A model generated the notes under the pieces. It made no database searches. It had not been told where the DNA came from and saw only the letters and a list, made by a program, of their open reading frames with translations. This document shows positions 1 through 9,744 of a stretch of 64,000 bases of DNA, piece after piece. Position numbers and translations under genes: made by a program. Origin of the DNA: Pseudomonas lalkuanensis (lineage in GTDB: Bacteria > Pseudomonadota > Gammaproteobacteria > Pseudomonadales > Pseudomonadaceae); contig NZ_CP043311.1 in the NCBI RefSeq assembly GCF_008807375.1, forward strand, positions 2,088,001-2,152,000, in the 5' to 3' direction. The first letter of the stretch is position 1, and every line of letters begins with the position of its first letter.

Positions 1-1843
1 CGAAGTCCCCACCGTTGCCGCTATCAACGGCATCGCCCTGGGTGGCGGCCTGGAAATGTGCCTGGCAGCCGACTACCGCGTGATGAGCACCACCGCCAAG
101 ATCGGTCTGCCGGAAGTCAAGCTGGGCATCTACCCGGGCTTCGGCGGCACCGTGCGCCTGCCGCGCATCATCGGTACCGATAACGCCATCGAATGGATTG
201 CCTCCGGCAAAGAGAACCGTGCTGAGGACGCCCTGAAAGTCGGTGCCGTCGACGCAGTTGTCGCTCCCGCTCTGCTGCAGGCCGGCGCACTGGACCTGGT
301 CAAGCGCGCCATCTCCGGCGAGCTGGACTTCAAGGCCAAGCGCCAGCCCAAGCTGGAAAAGCTCAAGCTCAACGCCATCGAGCAGATGATGGCCTTCGAG
401 ACCGCCAAGGGCTTCGTCGCTGGCCAGGCCGGCCCGAACTACCCGGCCCCGGTAGAAGCCATCAAGACCATCCAGAAAGCCGCGAACTTCGGTCGTGACA
501 AGGCTCTGGAAGTCGAAGCTGCCGGTTTCGTGAAGCTGGCCAAGACTTCGGTTGCCACCAGCCTGATCGGCCTGTTCCTGAATGACCAGGAACTGAAGAA
601 AAAGGGCAAGCAGTACGACGAAGCTGCCAAGGAAGTGAAACTGGCTGCCGTGCTCGGCGCTGGCATCATGGGTGGCGGCATCGCCTACCAGTCTGCTTCC
701 AAGGGCACTCCGATCCTGATGAAGGATATCCGCGAAGAGGGTATCCAGATGGGTCTGCAGGAAGCTTCCAAGCTGCTCGGCAAACGCGTCGAGAAGGGCC
801 GCATGAAGCCCGAGAAGATGGCTGAAGCCCTGAACGCGATCCGTCCGACCATGTCCTACGGCGATTTCGGCAACGTCGACATCGTTGTTGAAGCCGTGGT
901 CGAGAACCCGAAGGTCAAGCACGCCGTGCTGGCCGAAGTGGAAGGCCACGTTCGCGAAGACGCGATCCTCGCCTCCAACACCTCCACCATCTCCATCAGC
1001 TACCTGGCCCAGGCCCTGAAGCGTCCGGAGAACTTCGTCGGCATGCACTTCTTCAACCCGGTGCACATGATGCCACTGGTGGAAGTGATCCGTGGCGAGA
1101 AGTCCAGCGAAGTGGCTGTTGCCACCACCGTTGCCTACGCCAAGAAGATGGGCAAGAACCCGATCGTGGTCAACGACTGCCCCGGCTTCCTGGTGAACCG
1201 CGTGCTGTTCCCGTACTTCGGCGGTTTCGCCAAGCTGCTGGAGCTGGGCGTCGACTTCGTCCGCATCGACAAGATCATGGAGAAATTCGGCTGGCCCATG
1301 GGTCCGGCCTACCTGTCCGACGTGGTCGGCATCGACACTGGCCACCACGGCCGCGATGTAATGGCCGAAGGCTTCCCGGATCGCATGGCTGTCGAAGGCA
1401 AGACTGCCGTCGACGTGATGTACGACGCCAACCGCCTGGGCCAGAAGAACGGCAAGGGCTTCTACGCCTACGAAATGGACAAGCGCGGCAAGCCGAAGAA
1501 GGTCTCCGACCCGGTCGCCTACGAAGTGCTGAAGCCGATCGTCAAGGAACAGCGTGAGCTGACCGACGAAGACATCATCAACTTCATGATGATCCCGCTG
1601 TGCCTGGAAACCGTACGCTGCCTGGAAGATGGCATCGTATCGACCGCTGCCGAGGCCGACATGGGCCTGATCTACGGCATCGGCTTCCCGCCCTTCCGCG
1701 GTGGTGCGCTGCGTTACATCGACAGCATCGGCGTGGCCGAATTCGTGGCCATCGCTGACAAGTACGCTGACCTGGGCGCGCTGTACCACCCGACCGCCAA
1801 GCTTCGCGAAATGGCCAAGAACGGCCAGAAGTTTTTCGGCTAA
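1..1843 (+). CDS. fadB: Fatty acid oxidation complex subunit alpha (5'-truncated by window edge)
   Basis: Bifunctional enoyl-CoA hydratase / 3-hydroxyacyl-CoA dehydrogenase, the alpha subunit of the cytosolic beta-oxidation complex. The reading frame is open from base 2, so 613 residues are visible; the family is about 715 residues, so roughly 100 N-terminal residues lie upstream. The visible start is crotonase fold ([11 protein letters not shown], then [13 protein letters not shown] with the hydratase Glu). The NAD-binding fingerprint [13 protein letters not shown] and the dehydrogenase His motif [14 protein letters not shown] follow. fadA starts 19 bases after the stop, giving the usual fadBA operon. 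In Pseudomonas this operon is a known PsrA target, and psrA is in this window, but the fadB promoter lies outside it. Confidence 0.97.
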   Translation, partial: EVPTVAAINGIALGGGLEMCLAADYRVMSTTAKIGLPEVKLGIYPGFGGTVRLPRIIGTDNAIEWIASGKENRAEDALKVGAVDAVVAPALLQAGALDLVKRAISGELDFKAKRQPKLEKLKLNAIEQMMAFETAKGFVAGQAGPNYPAPVEAIKTIQKAANFGRDKALEVEAAGFVKLAKTSVATSLIGLFLNDQELKKKGKQYDEAAKEVKLAAVLGAGIMGGGIAYQSASKGTPILMKDIREEGIQMGLQEASKLLGKRVEKGRMKPEKMAEALNAIRPTMSYGDFGNVDIVVEAVVENPKVKHAVLAEVEGHVREDAILASNTSTISISYLAQALKRPENFVGMHFFNPVHMMPLVEVIRGEKSSEVAVATTVAYAKKMGKNPIVVNDCPGFLVNRVLFPYFGGFAKLLELGVDFVRIDKIMEKFGWPMGPAYLSDVVGIDTGHHGRDVMAEGFPDRMAVEGKTAVDVMYDANRLGQKNGKGFYAYEMDKRGKPKKVSDPVAYEVLKPIVKEQRELTDEDIINFMMIPLCLETVRCLEDGIVSTAAEADMGLIYGIGFPPFRGGALRYIDSIGVAEFVAIADKYADLGALYHPTAKLREMAKNGQKFFG

Positions 1844-1847
1844 TTGA

Positions 1848-3038
<1,191 letters not shown>

Positions 3039-3067
3039 GTCTTCTCGACGCGCAAGATGGATGAAGA

Positions 3068-3094
3068 AACCGGGGCCCTGTGCCCCGGTTTTTG
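3068..3094 (+). terminator. Rho-independent terminator of fadBA
   Basis: Perfect 9-bp stem AACCGGGGC / GCCCCGGTT around loop CCTGT, followed by TTTG. It lies 30 bases after the fadA stop. Confidence 0.85.
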
Positions 3095-3211
3095 CTTTCA
3101 TGTGGAGATACTTCGCAGGAATTTTCATGCAAGGGCTGGCTTCAAGCCGAATCACACGGCACCATGCGCAACCTTTGCGGGATAGCCTGCATTCATCACT
3201 GTGAGGCAATC

Positions 3212-3448
3212 ATGCGCCTGCAACCGGGTCTCTATCGTCACTACAAGGGTCAGCAATACCGGGTCATCGGCATTGCGCGGCATTCCGAGACGGAGGAGGA
3301 ACTGGTGGTCTACCAGGCCCTCTACGGCGAATACGGCCTTTGGGTGCGACCACTCAGCATGTTCACCGAAACGGTTCAGGTGGACGGCGAGCAGATTGCG
3401 CGCTTCGCTCTGGTGAGTGCCGAGCCGGACCCGTTCCCGCAGCCCTGA
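3212..3448 (+). CDS. DUF1653 family protein
   Basis: Small soluble protein of 78 residues. The sequence has the DUF1653 pattern: an N-terminal GLYRHYKGQQYRV segment, then a polar turn (HSETEEELVVYQ), then a YGEYGLWVRPLSMF motif, and a C-terminal segment ending at a Pro-rich tail. The family is widespread in bacteria, is thought to be a small beta-barrel fold, and has no assigned biochemical role. ATG 3212 was chosen because the domain begins immediately there and GTGAGG precedes it; longer upstream starts would run back through the fadA terminator region. It sits alone between the fadA terminator and topA. Confidence 0.85.
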   Translation: MRLQPGLYRHYKGQQYRVIGIARHSETEEELVVYQALYGEYGLWVRPLSMFTETVQVDGEQIARFALVSAEPDPFPQP

Positions 3449-3474
3449 GGGGCTTGGGGCAGCCAGGGGCGCGC

Positions 3475-3502
3475 TTGACCGCGCCGCGCTGGCCACTATA
3501 TA
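3475..3502 (+). promoter_or_regulatory. Candidate sigma-70 promoter for topA
   Basis: TTGACC at 3475-3480 and TATATA at 3497-3502 with a 16-bp spacer, about 60 bases upstream of the topA ATG. A short GC hairpin (3518-3523 with 3527-3532) followed by an AT-rich run lies in the predicted leader. Pattern match only. Confidence 0.5.
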
Positions 3503-3564
3503 TAGCGGTGCCGCGACAGGCGGCTCCCGCCTTTTAAATTTTTCATTCAGGAACACACCGATCC

Positions 3565-6171
3565 ATGGGCAAATCGCTGGTCATCGTGGAATCCCCGGCC
3601 AAGGCCAAGACCATCAACAAGTACCTGGGCAACCAGTACGTGGTGAAGTCGAGCATCGGCCACATCCGTGACCTTCCCACCAGCGGTTCGACCAGTGCCG
3701 CCAAGGAACCGGCCAAGCGCGGCAAGACCGCCGGCGAAGCGCCGGCCCTGTCCGCCAAGGAAAAGGCCAAGCGCCAGCTGGTTGCGCGCATGGGCGTCGA
3801 TCCCGATCACGGCTGGAAGGCGAAGTACGAGATCCTTCCCGGCAAGGAAAAGGTGATCGAGGAACTGCGCCGTCTGGCCAAGGATGCCGACACCATCTAT
3901 CTCGCAACCGACTTGGACCGCGAAGGGGAGGCCATCGCCTGGCACCTGCGGGAATCCATCGGTGGCGATGACAGTCGCTACAAGCGCGTGGTGTTCAACG
4001 AAATCACCAAGAAGGCCATCCAGGAAGCCTTCTCCCAACCCGGCGATCTCGACATCAACCGCGTCAACGCCCAGCAAGCTCGCCGTTTCCTCGACCGCGT
4101 GGTGGGTTACATGGTCTCGCCGCTACTCTGGCAGAAGATCGCCCGTGGCCTGTCCGCTGGCCGTGTGCAGTCGGTGGCGGTGAAACTGGTGGTTGAGCGC
4201 GAGCGCGAAATCCGTGCTTTCGTACCCGAAGAGTATTGGGAAGTGCATGCCGACCTCGGCACTGCCAAGGGCGCCAAAGTTCGTTTCGAAGTGGCGCGTG
4301 AGAACGGTGAGGCCTTCAAGCCGCTGAACGAAGCCCAGGCCATGGCCGCCCTGGAGAAGCTCAAGGCTTCCAGCTACACCGTTGCCAAGCGTGAGGACAA
4401 GCCGACCTCCAGTCGTCCGTCCGCGCCCTTCATTACCTCCACCCTGCAGCAGGCCGCGAGCAACCGCCTGGGCTTCGGGGTGAAGAAGACCATGATGATG
4501 GCCCAGCGCCTCTATGAGGCCGGCTACATCACCTATATGCGTACCGACTCGACCAACCTTTCCGCCGACGCCATTGCCATGGTGCGTGGTTTCATCGAGG
4601 GCGAGTTCGGTCAGAAATACCTGCCGTCCAAGGCGAACGTCTACTCCAGCAAGGAAGGCGCCCAGGAGGCCCACGAGGCGATCCGTCCCTCCGACGTCAA
4701 CCTGCGGCCGAACCAGCTGTCTGGCATGGAACGTGATGCCGAGCGTCTGTACGACCTGATCTGGCGCCAGTTCGTGGCGTGCCAGATGCCGCCGGCCGAG
4801 TATCTGTCTACCAGTGTCAGCGTCACCGCCAGCAAGTTCGAGCTGCGCGCCAAGGGCCGCATTCTCAAGTTCGACGGTTACACCCGCGTACTGCCGCAGC
4901 AGAGCAAGCCGGGCGAGGACGATGTCCTGCCAGAAATGAGCGAGGGCGAACTGCTCGAACTGCTCAAGCTCGAGCCCAGCCAGCACTTCACCAAGCCGCC
5001 GGCGCGCTACTCCGAAGCCAGCCTGGTCAAGGAACTGGAAAAACGTGGCATCGGCCGTCCGTCCACTTACGCGGCGATCATCTCCACCATTCAGGAGCGC
5101 GGCTACGTCACCGTGCACAACCGTCGTTTCTACGCGGAGAAGATGGGCGACATCGTTACCGAGCGCCTGAACGAAAGCTTCGCCAACCTGATGGACTACG
5201 GCTTCACCGCCGGCATGGAAGAGCATCTGGACGACGTCGCACAGGGCGAGCGCGACTGGAAGCACCTGCTGGACGAGTTCTATGGCGACTTCAGGAAGAA
5301 GTTGGAGCTGGCCGAAGGCACCGACAAGGGCATGCGCGCCAATCAGCCTACGCTGACCGATATTCCCTGTCGCGAGTGCGGTCGTCCGATGATGATCCGT
5401 ACCGCCTCGACCGGCGTGTTCCTCGGTTGCTCGGGCTACAGCCTGCCGCCGAAGGAGCGCTGCAAGGCCACCATCAACCTCGTGCCGGGCGACGAAATCG
5501 CCGCGGACGACGAGGGTGAATCGGAGTCCCGCGTTTTGCGGGGCAAGCATCGCTGCCCGATCTGCGCGACTGCTATGGATGCTTATCTGCTGGATGAAAC
5601 CCGCAAACTGCATATCTGCGGCAACAACCCGGATTGCTCGGGTTACGAGATCGAGCAGGGCCAGTACCGCATCAAGGGCTACGAAGGTCCGAGCCTGGAG
5701 TGCGACAAGTGCGGTAGCGAGATGCAGCTCAAGACAGGGCGCTTCGGCAAGTTCTTCGGCTGCACCAACGCCAGTTGCAAGAACACCCGCAAGCTGCTGA
5801 AGAGCGGCGAGGCTGCGCCGCCGAAGATCGATCCGATTCGCATGCCGGAACTGAAGTGCGAGAAGGTCGACGATATCTATGTGCTGCGCGATGGCGCTTC
5901 CGGCCTGTTCCTGGCTGCCAGCCAGTTCCCGAAGAACCGAGAAACCCGTGCACCGCTGGTACAGGAACTGATCCCGCACAAGGATGAGCTGGACGCGAAG
6001 TATCACTACCTGCTCGACGCGCCGAAGAAGGACCCCGAGGGACGTCCGGCGGTAATTCGCTTCAGTCGCAAGACAAAGGAGCAGTACGTGCAGACCGAGG
6101 TGGACGGCAAGCCCACCGGCTGGCGTGCCTTCTTCGATGGCGGCAAGTGGAAGGTCGAAGACAAGCGCTGA
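3565..6171 (+). CDS. topA: DNA topoisomerase I (type IA)
   Basis: Relaxes negatively supercoiled DNA through a transient 5'-phosphotyrosine break. The protein is 868 residues, normal for Pseudomonas TopA. The N-terminal TOPRIM domain starts with [14 protein letters not shown] and carries the acidic metal-binding motif [15 protein letters not shown]. The catalytic Tyr is residue 324 in YITYMRTDS. Three C-terminal four-Cys zinc ribbons are visible (starting [16 protein letters not shown] and CDKCGSEM), followed by a basic tail. The start ATG 3565 places the TOPRIM strand at the very N-terminus, as in the family. It is a monocistronic-looking gene with its own candidate promoter. Confidence 0.98.
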   Translation: MGKSLVIVESPAKAKTINKYLGNQYVVKSSIGHIRDLPTSGSTSAAKEPAKRGKTAGEAPALSAKEKAKRQLVARMGVDPDHGWKAKYEILPGKEKVIEELRRLAKDADTIYLATDLDREGEAIAWHLRESIGGDDSRYKRVVFNEITKKAIQEAFSQPGDLDINRVNAQQARRFLDRVVGYMVSPLLWQKIARGLSAGRVQSVAVKLVVEREREIRAFVPEEYWEVHADLGTAKGAKVRFEVARENGEAFKPLNEAQAMAALEKLKASSYTVAKREDKPTSSRPSAPFITSTLQQAASNRLGFGVKKTMMMAQRLYEAGYITYMRTDSTNLSADAIAMVRGFIEGEFGQKYLPSKANVYSSKEGAQEAHEAIRPSDVNLRPNQLSGMERDAERLYDLIWRQFVACQMPPAEYLSTSVSVTASKFELRAKGRILKFDGYTRVLPQQSKPGEDDVLPEMSEGELLELLKLEPSQHFTKPPARYSEASLVKELEKRGIGRPSTYAAIISTIQERGYVTVHNRRFYAEKMGDIVTERLNESFANLMDYGFTAGMEEHLDDVAQGERDWKHLLDEFYGDFRKKLELAEGTDKGMRANQPTLTDIPCRECGRPMMIRTASTGVFLGCSGYSLPPKERCKATINLVPGDEIAADDEGESESRVLRGKHRCPICATAMDAYLLDETRKLHICGNNPDCSGYEIEQGQYRIKGYEGPSLECDKCGSEMQLKTGRFGKFFGCTNASCKNTRKLLKSGEAAPPKIDPIRMPELKCEKVDDIYVLRDGASGLFLAASQFPKNRETRAPLVQELIPHKDELDAKYHYLLDAPKKDPEGRPAVIRFSRKTKEQYVQTEVDGKPTGWRAFFDGGKWKVEDKR

Positions 6172-6237
6172 CCGACTGCAGCGCGCCCGGCACCGGGCGC
6201 GCATATACTGCCGGAATCACCTGTGGAGGGCGCCGTC

Positions 6238-6756
6238 ATGGCCCACGAGCTTTATACCCGCACCAACCAGAAGATCTTCTTCGCAGGCCTGTCGCTGGAA
6301 TCCTGGCGCAAGGCGGAGGAGGGCAGGGCGATGAACGCCCAGGCGCTGGTGCAATCCGAGCGGGAAGCATCGCTCTTCCACCTCTACGGTGCATTGCTTG
6401 GCCTGTGTCATGAAATCGCTGGTTACTACCGTCTTCCGGAAGCCAACGCTCCGCGTGTCGAATTACTGCTGACGCAAGAAGTGCTGGCTGCTGCCCCCAG
6501 CCCTGAGCTGGCCGAGCTGGTGGAACTGGCCCAGCAGCGGGAAACCTGGTTGGCCGAGCTCCTTGCCGCCTATTTCGCGTTGTTCCAGCCGCCCCAGGCG
6601 CCCAGGCAGGCCAAGGTCGATCCGACCTTGCCGCTGATCACTGCGGTCAGTGTGGAAAAGGAAGAGGCGCCGCTGTCGCGGGAGTGCCTTGAGTCGTGGA
6701 GACAGAATCTGAAATCCCTCGCCTTGCGCTTCCGGGAAACGCTCAGCGAATGCTGA
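6238..6756 (+). CDS. DUF6586-type hypothetical protein next to topA
   Basis: Soluble protein of 172 residues with no signal peptide or membrane segment. It is largely helical, with a conserved-looking N-terminus (HELYTRTNQKIFFAGL then LFHLYGALLGLCHEIAGYY) and Glu/Leu-rich helices (PSPELAELVELAQQRE). It resembles the uncharacterised Pseudomonas family annotated as DUF6586 that follows topA in other pseudomonads; that assignment is from memory. ATG 6238 has GGAGG eight bases upstream; a GTG at 6223 is less likely. The role is unknown. Conserved position between topA and the SOS genes is the only contextual clue. Confidence 0.8.
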   Translation: MAHELYTRTNQKIFFAGLSLESWRKAEEGRAMNAQALVQSEREASLFHLYGALLGLCHEIAGYYRLPEANAPRVELLLTQEVLAAAPSPELAELVELAQQRETWLAELLAAYFALFQPPQAPRQAKVDPTLPLITAVSVEKEEAPLSRECLESWRQNLKSLALRFRETLSEC

Positions 6757-6826
6757 TTTGATCGACGGGCTAGGGCGTGCTGGCGGCTCGCTGGTACAAT
6801 GGCCGCTTTCGTGGAGATCTGAACCT

Positions 6827-7060
6827 ATGCCAACGTCCTTTCTGGAAATAGTCGAACTGCCTGACGGGCGCATCATCCTGCGCCGGGCCGAGGACGAGGA
6901 AGCATTGGTGACGCTGGATTTCTCCGCTGATGCCAAGGCGTTCCTGCAGGGGCACCATCTGGAAGTCGCCAAGGCCATGCTGAACGTTGGCGTTCAGATG
7001 GCTGGCCGTCTGGCGGAAGGTGATATGGACCATCATGAAGGTCCGCGCGTCCTGCATTGA
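6827..7060 (+). CDS. Small conserved hypothetical protein
   Basis: Seventy-seven-residue acidic soluble protein of unknown function. An N-terminal beta-rich half (SFLEIVELPDGRIILRRAEDEEALVTLDF) is followed by a helix (AKAFLQGHHLEVAKAMLNVGVQMAG, quoted here in pieces: HHLEVAKAML and NVGVQMAGRL) and a His/Asp-rich end (DMDHHEGPRVLH). ATG 6827 follows GTGGAGATCTGAACCT; a TTG start at 6758 would add 23 poorly structured residues. A sigma-70-like TTG...TACAAT arrangement may lie just upstream around 6797. It is co-oriented with the DUF6586-type gene and converges on sulA. Confidence 0.75.
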   Translation: MPTSFLEIVELPDGRIILRRAEDEEALVTLDFSADAKAFLQGHHLEVAKAMLNVGVQMAGRLAEGDMDHHEGPRVLH

Positions 7061-7140
7061 TCTCTGGAGCCGGATCTTCCGCTGATTCGGTTACCGTCTG
7101 ATGTCACAGGGCCCAGGTCTTCCCTGGCCCCGTCGCTTAA

Positions 7141-7614
7141 TCAACCCAACAGGATGTTCAGGCTCTGTGCGCCGCCTTTGCGCGCGGCTTGGGCCAGTTG
7201 TTGCTTGGCTTTCTGGCCGAGCTGCAGCCAGCTGACGACGGTGTGGCTGCGGCCCAGTCGCAGGGCCTCGCAAGCCAGTTCCAGGGCACTTTGCTCACCG
7301 CGAGGTTGCAGGATCAGGATACGTTCCCGATTGAGTCCGGAGTCGCGCAGCCAGTCGCGGGTCAGGCCGGCGGGGGCGCCGATCAGCGTCAGCCAGCGCG
7401 CGTCCTGTTCCTCGCTCAGTTCCCGCAATACCGAGGCCAGGAGGTTCCGGCAGTGCCCGGTGGCGCCGCGCAGGGACAGTTCGCTGAACGCTTCCGGCTC
7501 TTCCGGGCGCGGATCTTCGACCACTTCGGTCAGCATCGGTACCACGGGATTGGCCAGGATGGCATCGTGGAACAGGGGAAGCTGGGACCGACCAAGCGAC
7601 TGCGGGAACTGCAT
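7141..7614 (-). CDS. sulA: SOS-induced cell division inhibitor SulA-like
   Basis: SulA family proteins bind FtsZ and delay division while DNA is repaired. This one is 157 residues with no membrane segment. The RecA-like core includes LTLIGAPAGLTRDWLRDSGLNR and ILILQPRGEQSALELACEALRLG, followed by SHTVVSWLQLG, the pattern seen in Pseudomonas SulA. The gene begins 10 bases after the lexA stop with a strong AGGAGG site, so it is co-transcribed with lexA and controlled by the two LexA boxes upstream of lexA. Sequence similarity to E. coli SulA is low, so function rests on family pattern and context. Confidence 0.88.
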   Translation of the reverse strand: MQFPQSLGRSQLPLFHDAILANPVVPMLTEVVEDPRPEEPEAFSELSLRGATGHCRNLLASVLRELSEEQDARWLTLIGAPAGLTRDWLRDSGLNRERILILQPRGEQSALELACEALRLGRSHTVVSWLQLGQKAKQQLAQAARKGGAQSLNILLG

Positions 7615-7624
7615 AAGGCCTCCT

Positions 7625-8236
7625 TTAGCGGCGGATCACGCCGACACTCAAACCTTCGATCACCAGATCCTGTTCATCCAGGTTCACTTCGATGGGGGCG
7701 AACTCGGGGTTCTCGGCAATCAGCCAGACCTTGTCGCCTTCACGCTTGAAGCGCTTTACGGTGACTTCTTCGCCCAGACGGGCAACGACCACTTGTCCGT
7801 TACGGGCTTCGCGGGTGCTGTGTACGGCCAGCAGATCGCCGTCGTAGATACCGATATCTTTCATCGACATGCCGCGAACACGCAGCAGGTAGTCGGCGCG
7901 GGGATGGAAGAAGTCGGGGTTGATACGGCAGGATTCTTCGATGTTCTGCTGGGCCAGAATCGGCGCGCCGGCGGCGACTCGGCCGATCACCGGAAGGCCA
8001 TCGACTTCATTGTTGCCGGGTTCGAATCCGGGGATGCGAATGCCGCGAGAGGCGCCTGGCGTCATCTCGATCGCGCCTTTGCGGGCCAGGGCCTTGAGGT
8101 GTTCTTCGGCGGCATTGGGGGACTTGAAGCCGAGTTCCTGGGCAATTTCCGCGCGGGTCGGAGGGAAGCCATTGTCTTCAAGGCAGCGCTTGATGAATGC
8201 GAGAATCTCGGCTTGGCGGGGCGTCAGTTTCAGCAT
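7625..8236 (-). CDS. lexA: LexA SOS repressor / self-cleaving protease
   Basis: Transcriptional repressor of the SOS regulon that self-cleaves when activated by RecA-ssDNA. It has 203 residues. The N-terminal winged helix ([17 protein letters not shown], then [21 protein letters not shown]) binds DNA. The cleavage site is Ala89-Gly90 in RVAAGAP. The catalytic dyad is Ser124 (RGMSMKD) and Lys161 (EVTVKRF). The gene heads the lexA-sulA operon and faces psrA divergently. Two LexA operators lie 10-44 bases upstream of the start, so it is autoregulated. Confidence 0.98.
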   Translation of the reverse strand: MLKLTPRQAEILAFIKRCLEDNGFPPTRAEIAQELGFKSPNAAEEHLKALARKGAIEMTPGASRGIRIPGFEPGNNEVDGLPVIGRVAAGAPILAQQNIEESCRINPDFFHPRADYLLRVRGMSMKDIGIYDGDLLAVHSTREARNGQVVVARLGEEVTVKRFKREGDKVWLIAENPEFAPIEVNLDEQDLVIEGLSVGVIRR

Positions 8237-8245
8237 GGTGGCGCT

Positions 8246-8261
8246 CTGTCTTTTTATACAG
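8246..8261 (-). promoter_or_regulatory. LexA operator, promoter-proximal
   Basis: CTGTCTTTTTATACAG on plus (CTGTATAAAAAGACAG on minus) matches the CTGT-N8-ACAG LexA consensus exactly at all eight outer bases. It lies 10 bases upstream of the lexA start codon. Confidence 0.92.
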
Positions 8262-8264
8262 TGA

Positions 8265-8280
8265 CTGGAATTATATACAG
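8265..8280 (-). promoter_or_regulatory. LexA operator, promoter-distal, overlapping the lexA -10
   Basis: CTGTATATAATTCCAG on minus matches CTGT-N8-ACAG in seven of eight outer positions. It is separated from the other operator by three bases (8262-8264). Its interior contains the TATAAT -10 hexamer of the lexA promoter. Confidence 0.9.
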
Positions 8281-8297
8281 TGATCCAGCCTTGGCAA
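8270..8297 (-). promoter_or_regulatory. lexA-sulA promoter
   Basis: On the minus strand TTGCCA (8297-8292), a 16-bp spacer and TATAAT (8275-8270). The -10 sits inside the distal LexA box, so bound LexA would block RNA polymerase. Confidence 0.75.
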
Positions 8298-8398
8298 CGC
8301 TTCTTTTTTGAGGAGGGAAAGTAGAAGGGGCGACCGATGGTCGGGAAAATCCGCTGGCCCGGTGAGTGACCATGGCGTCAGATAATGGTGAGCACGGC

Positions 8399-8428
8399 TT
8401 GACAAGCTGGCGGGCTGAAACGTATGTT
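8399..8428 (+). promoter_or_regulatory. psrA promoter
   Basis: TTGACA at 8399-8404 (perfect -35) and TATGTT at 8423-8428 with an 18-bp spacer. The -10 is covered by the first PsrA palindrome. Confidence 0.65.
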
Positions 8429-8430
8429 TC
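8417..8430 (+). promoter_or_regulatory. PsrA operator 1
   Basis: GAAAC-GTAT-GTTTC, a perfect palindrome in the arms that fits the published PsrA consensus (G/C)AAAC-N2-4-GTTT(G/C). It overlaps the psrA -10 hexamer, indicating negative autoregulation. Confidence 0.9.
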
Positions 8431-8443
8431 AAACAAGTGTTTG
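8430..8443 (+). promoter_or_regulatory. PsrA operator 2
   Basis: CAAAC-AAGT-GTTTG, a second full palindrome matching the PsrA consensus. It shares base 8430 with operator 1, so the two centres are 13 bp apart. It lies just downstream of the predicted transcription start. Confidence 0.85.
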
Positions 8444-8458
8444 TCAGGCGGAGGAGCC

Positions 8459-9166
8459 ATGGCCCAGTCGGAAACCGTAGAACGCATTCTGGATGCTGCG
8501 GAACAGCTGTTCGCGGAAAAAGGCTTCGCCGAGACCTCGTTGCGCCTGATCACCAGTAAGGCCGGGGTCAACCTGGCGGCTGTGAACTATCACTTCGGCT
8601 CGAAGAAGGCGCTGATCCAGGCGGTCTTCTCGCGCTTCCTCGGTCCATTCTGCCAGAGCCTTGAACGAGAGCTGGACCGCCGCCAATCCAAGGCGGAGAG
8701 CAAGGCCAGCCTCGAAGAGCTACTGGAAATGCTCGTCGAGCAGGCCCTCGCGGTAAAGCCCCGTAGCGGTAATGACCTGTCGATCTTCATGCGTTTGCTC
8801 GGACTCGCATTCAGTCAGAGCCAGGGCCACCTGCGCAAGTACCTCGAAGAGGTTTACGGCAAGGTTTTCCGCCGCTACATGCTGCTGGTGAACGAATCCG
8901 CACCCAAGGTGCCGCCGCTTGAGCTCTTCTGGCGCGTGCATTTCATGCTCGGCGCCGCGGCGTTCAGCATGTCGGGTATCAAGGCGCTGCGCGCAATGGC
9001 GGAAAACGACTTTGGCGTGAACACCTCCATCGAGCAGGTGATGCGATTGATGGTTCCGTTCCTGGCAGCCGGCATGCGTGCTGAAACCGGAGTGACTGAC
9101 GATGCGTTGGCCAGTGCGGTGCTCAAGCCGCGCATCAAGGCGCCGGCAGCACCCGCCAAGGCTTAA
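8459..9166 (+). CDS. psrA: PsrA, TetR-family long-chain-fatty-acid-responsive regulator
   Basis: TetR-type regulator that in Pseudomonas represses fadBA and its own gene, is released by long-chain fatty acyl ligands, and activates rpoS. The protein is 235 residues. The N-terminal helix-turn-helix is clear (RILDAAEQLFAEKGFAETS, then GVNLAAVNYHFGSKKALIQ). The C-terminal ligand domain includes FWRVHFMLGAAAFSMSG. ATG 8459 follows GGAGGAG and gives the conserved MAQSETVERIL start; the longer frame from 8366 would run through the promoter and operators. It is divergent from lexA. Confidence 0.96.
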   Translation: MAQSETVERILDAAEQLFAEKGFAETSLRLITSKAGVNLAAVNYHFGSKKALIQAVFSRFLGPFCQSLERELDRRQSKAESKASLEELLEMLVEQALAVKPRSGNDLSIFMRLLGLAFSQSQGHLRKYLEEVYGKVFRRYMLLVNESAPKVPPLELFWRVHFMLGAAAFSMSGIKALRAMAENDFGVNTSIEQVMRLMVPFLAAGMRAETGVTDDALASAVLKPRIKAPAAPAKA

Positions 9167-9210
9167 ATCCACTTGGGCGCAGGCAGGCTGATCGGCTAAG
9201 CTTGCGGCCC

Positions 9211-9735
9211 ATGCAAAACCTCGATCTCCTGCATATCTCCATCGCCGACCAGCAGCTCTATGGCTTTGCCGAAGGGCAGTTGGTGCTGCGCATGCCAGTT
9301 TCCACCGCCCTGAATGGCGCGGGCGAAACCAATGGCTCCAACTGCACCCCCCGAGGACTGCACCAGATCCGCGCGCGAATCGGCGACGGCTTGCCCCTTG
9401 GTGCTGTCCTGCGTGGGCGGCGCTGGACCGGTGAGGTCTGGAATGCCGAGTTGCATGAACGCTTTCCCGGTAGGGACTGGATTCTCACCCGCATCCTCTG
9501 GCTGAGCGGTCGCGAGCCTGGCCGCAATCGCCTCGGCCAGGTGGACAGCTTCCGCCGCTACATTTATCTGCACGGCACGCCGGACAGCGAACCCATGGGT
9601 GTTCCGCTATCCCATGGTTGCATTCGTCTGCGCAACGCCGATGTGCTGGAACTCTTCGATCGCGTGCCCGTCCACTGTGCGGTACGCATAGACGAAGCGC
9701 CTTGCCCGGACTGGGCGGTGGCACAACTCTCTTAA
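9211..9735 (+). CDS. L,D-transpeptidase family protein (YkuD domain)
   Basis: A YkuD-fold enzyme of 174 residues, the class that forms 3-3 peptidoglycan crosslinks or attaches proteins to peptidoglycan. The catalytic signature is visible as HGT at 121-123 and SHGCIRL at 134-140, with Cys137 as nucleophile and Arg139 conserved. I see no obvious signal peptide: the N-terminus (MQNLDLLHISIADQQLYGF) goes directly into the YkuD beta strand, so export is unexplained. ATG 9211 was preferred to TTG 9202. nagZ starts nine bases after the stop, suggesting a shared transcript and a peptidoglycan-related role. Confidence 0.88.
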   Translation: MQNLDLLHISIADQQLYGFAEGQLVLRMPVSTALNGAGETNGSNCTPRGLHQIRARIGDGLPLGAVLRGRRWTGEVWNAELHERFPGRDWILTRILWLSGREPGRNRLGQVDSFRRYIYLHGTPDSEPMGVPLSHGCIRLRNADVLELFDRVPVHCAVRIDEAPCPDWAVAQLS

Positions 9736-9744
9736 GGATTTTCC

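Noticed and set aside
7110..7131. Terminator for lexA-sulA
   Set aside because: GGGCC-rich arms pair only with a bulge and no T-tract follows on the minus strand; too weak to list.
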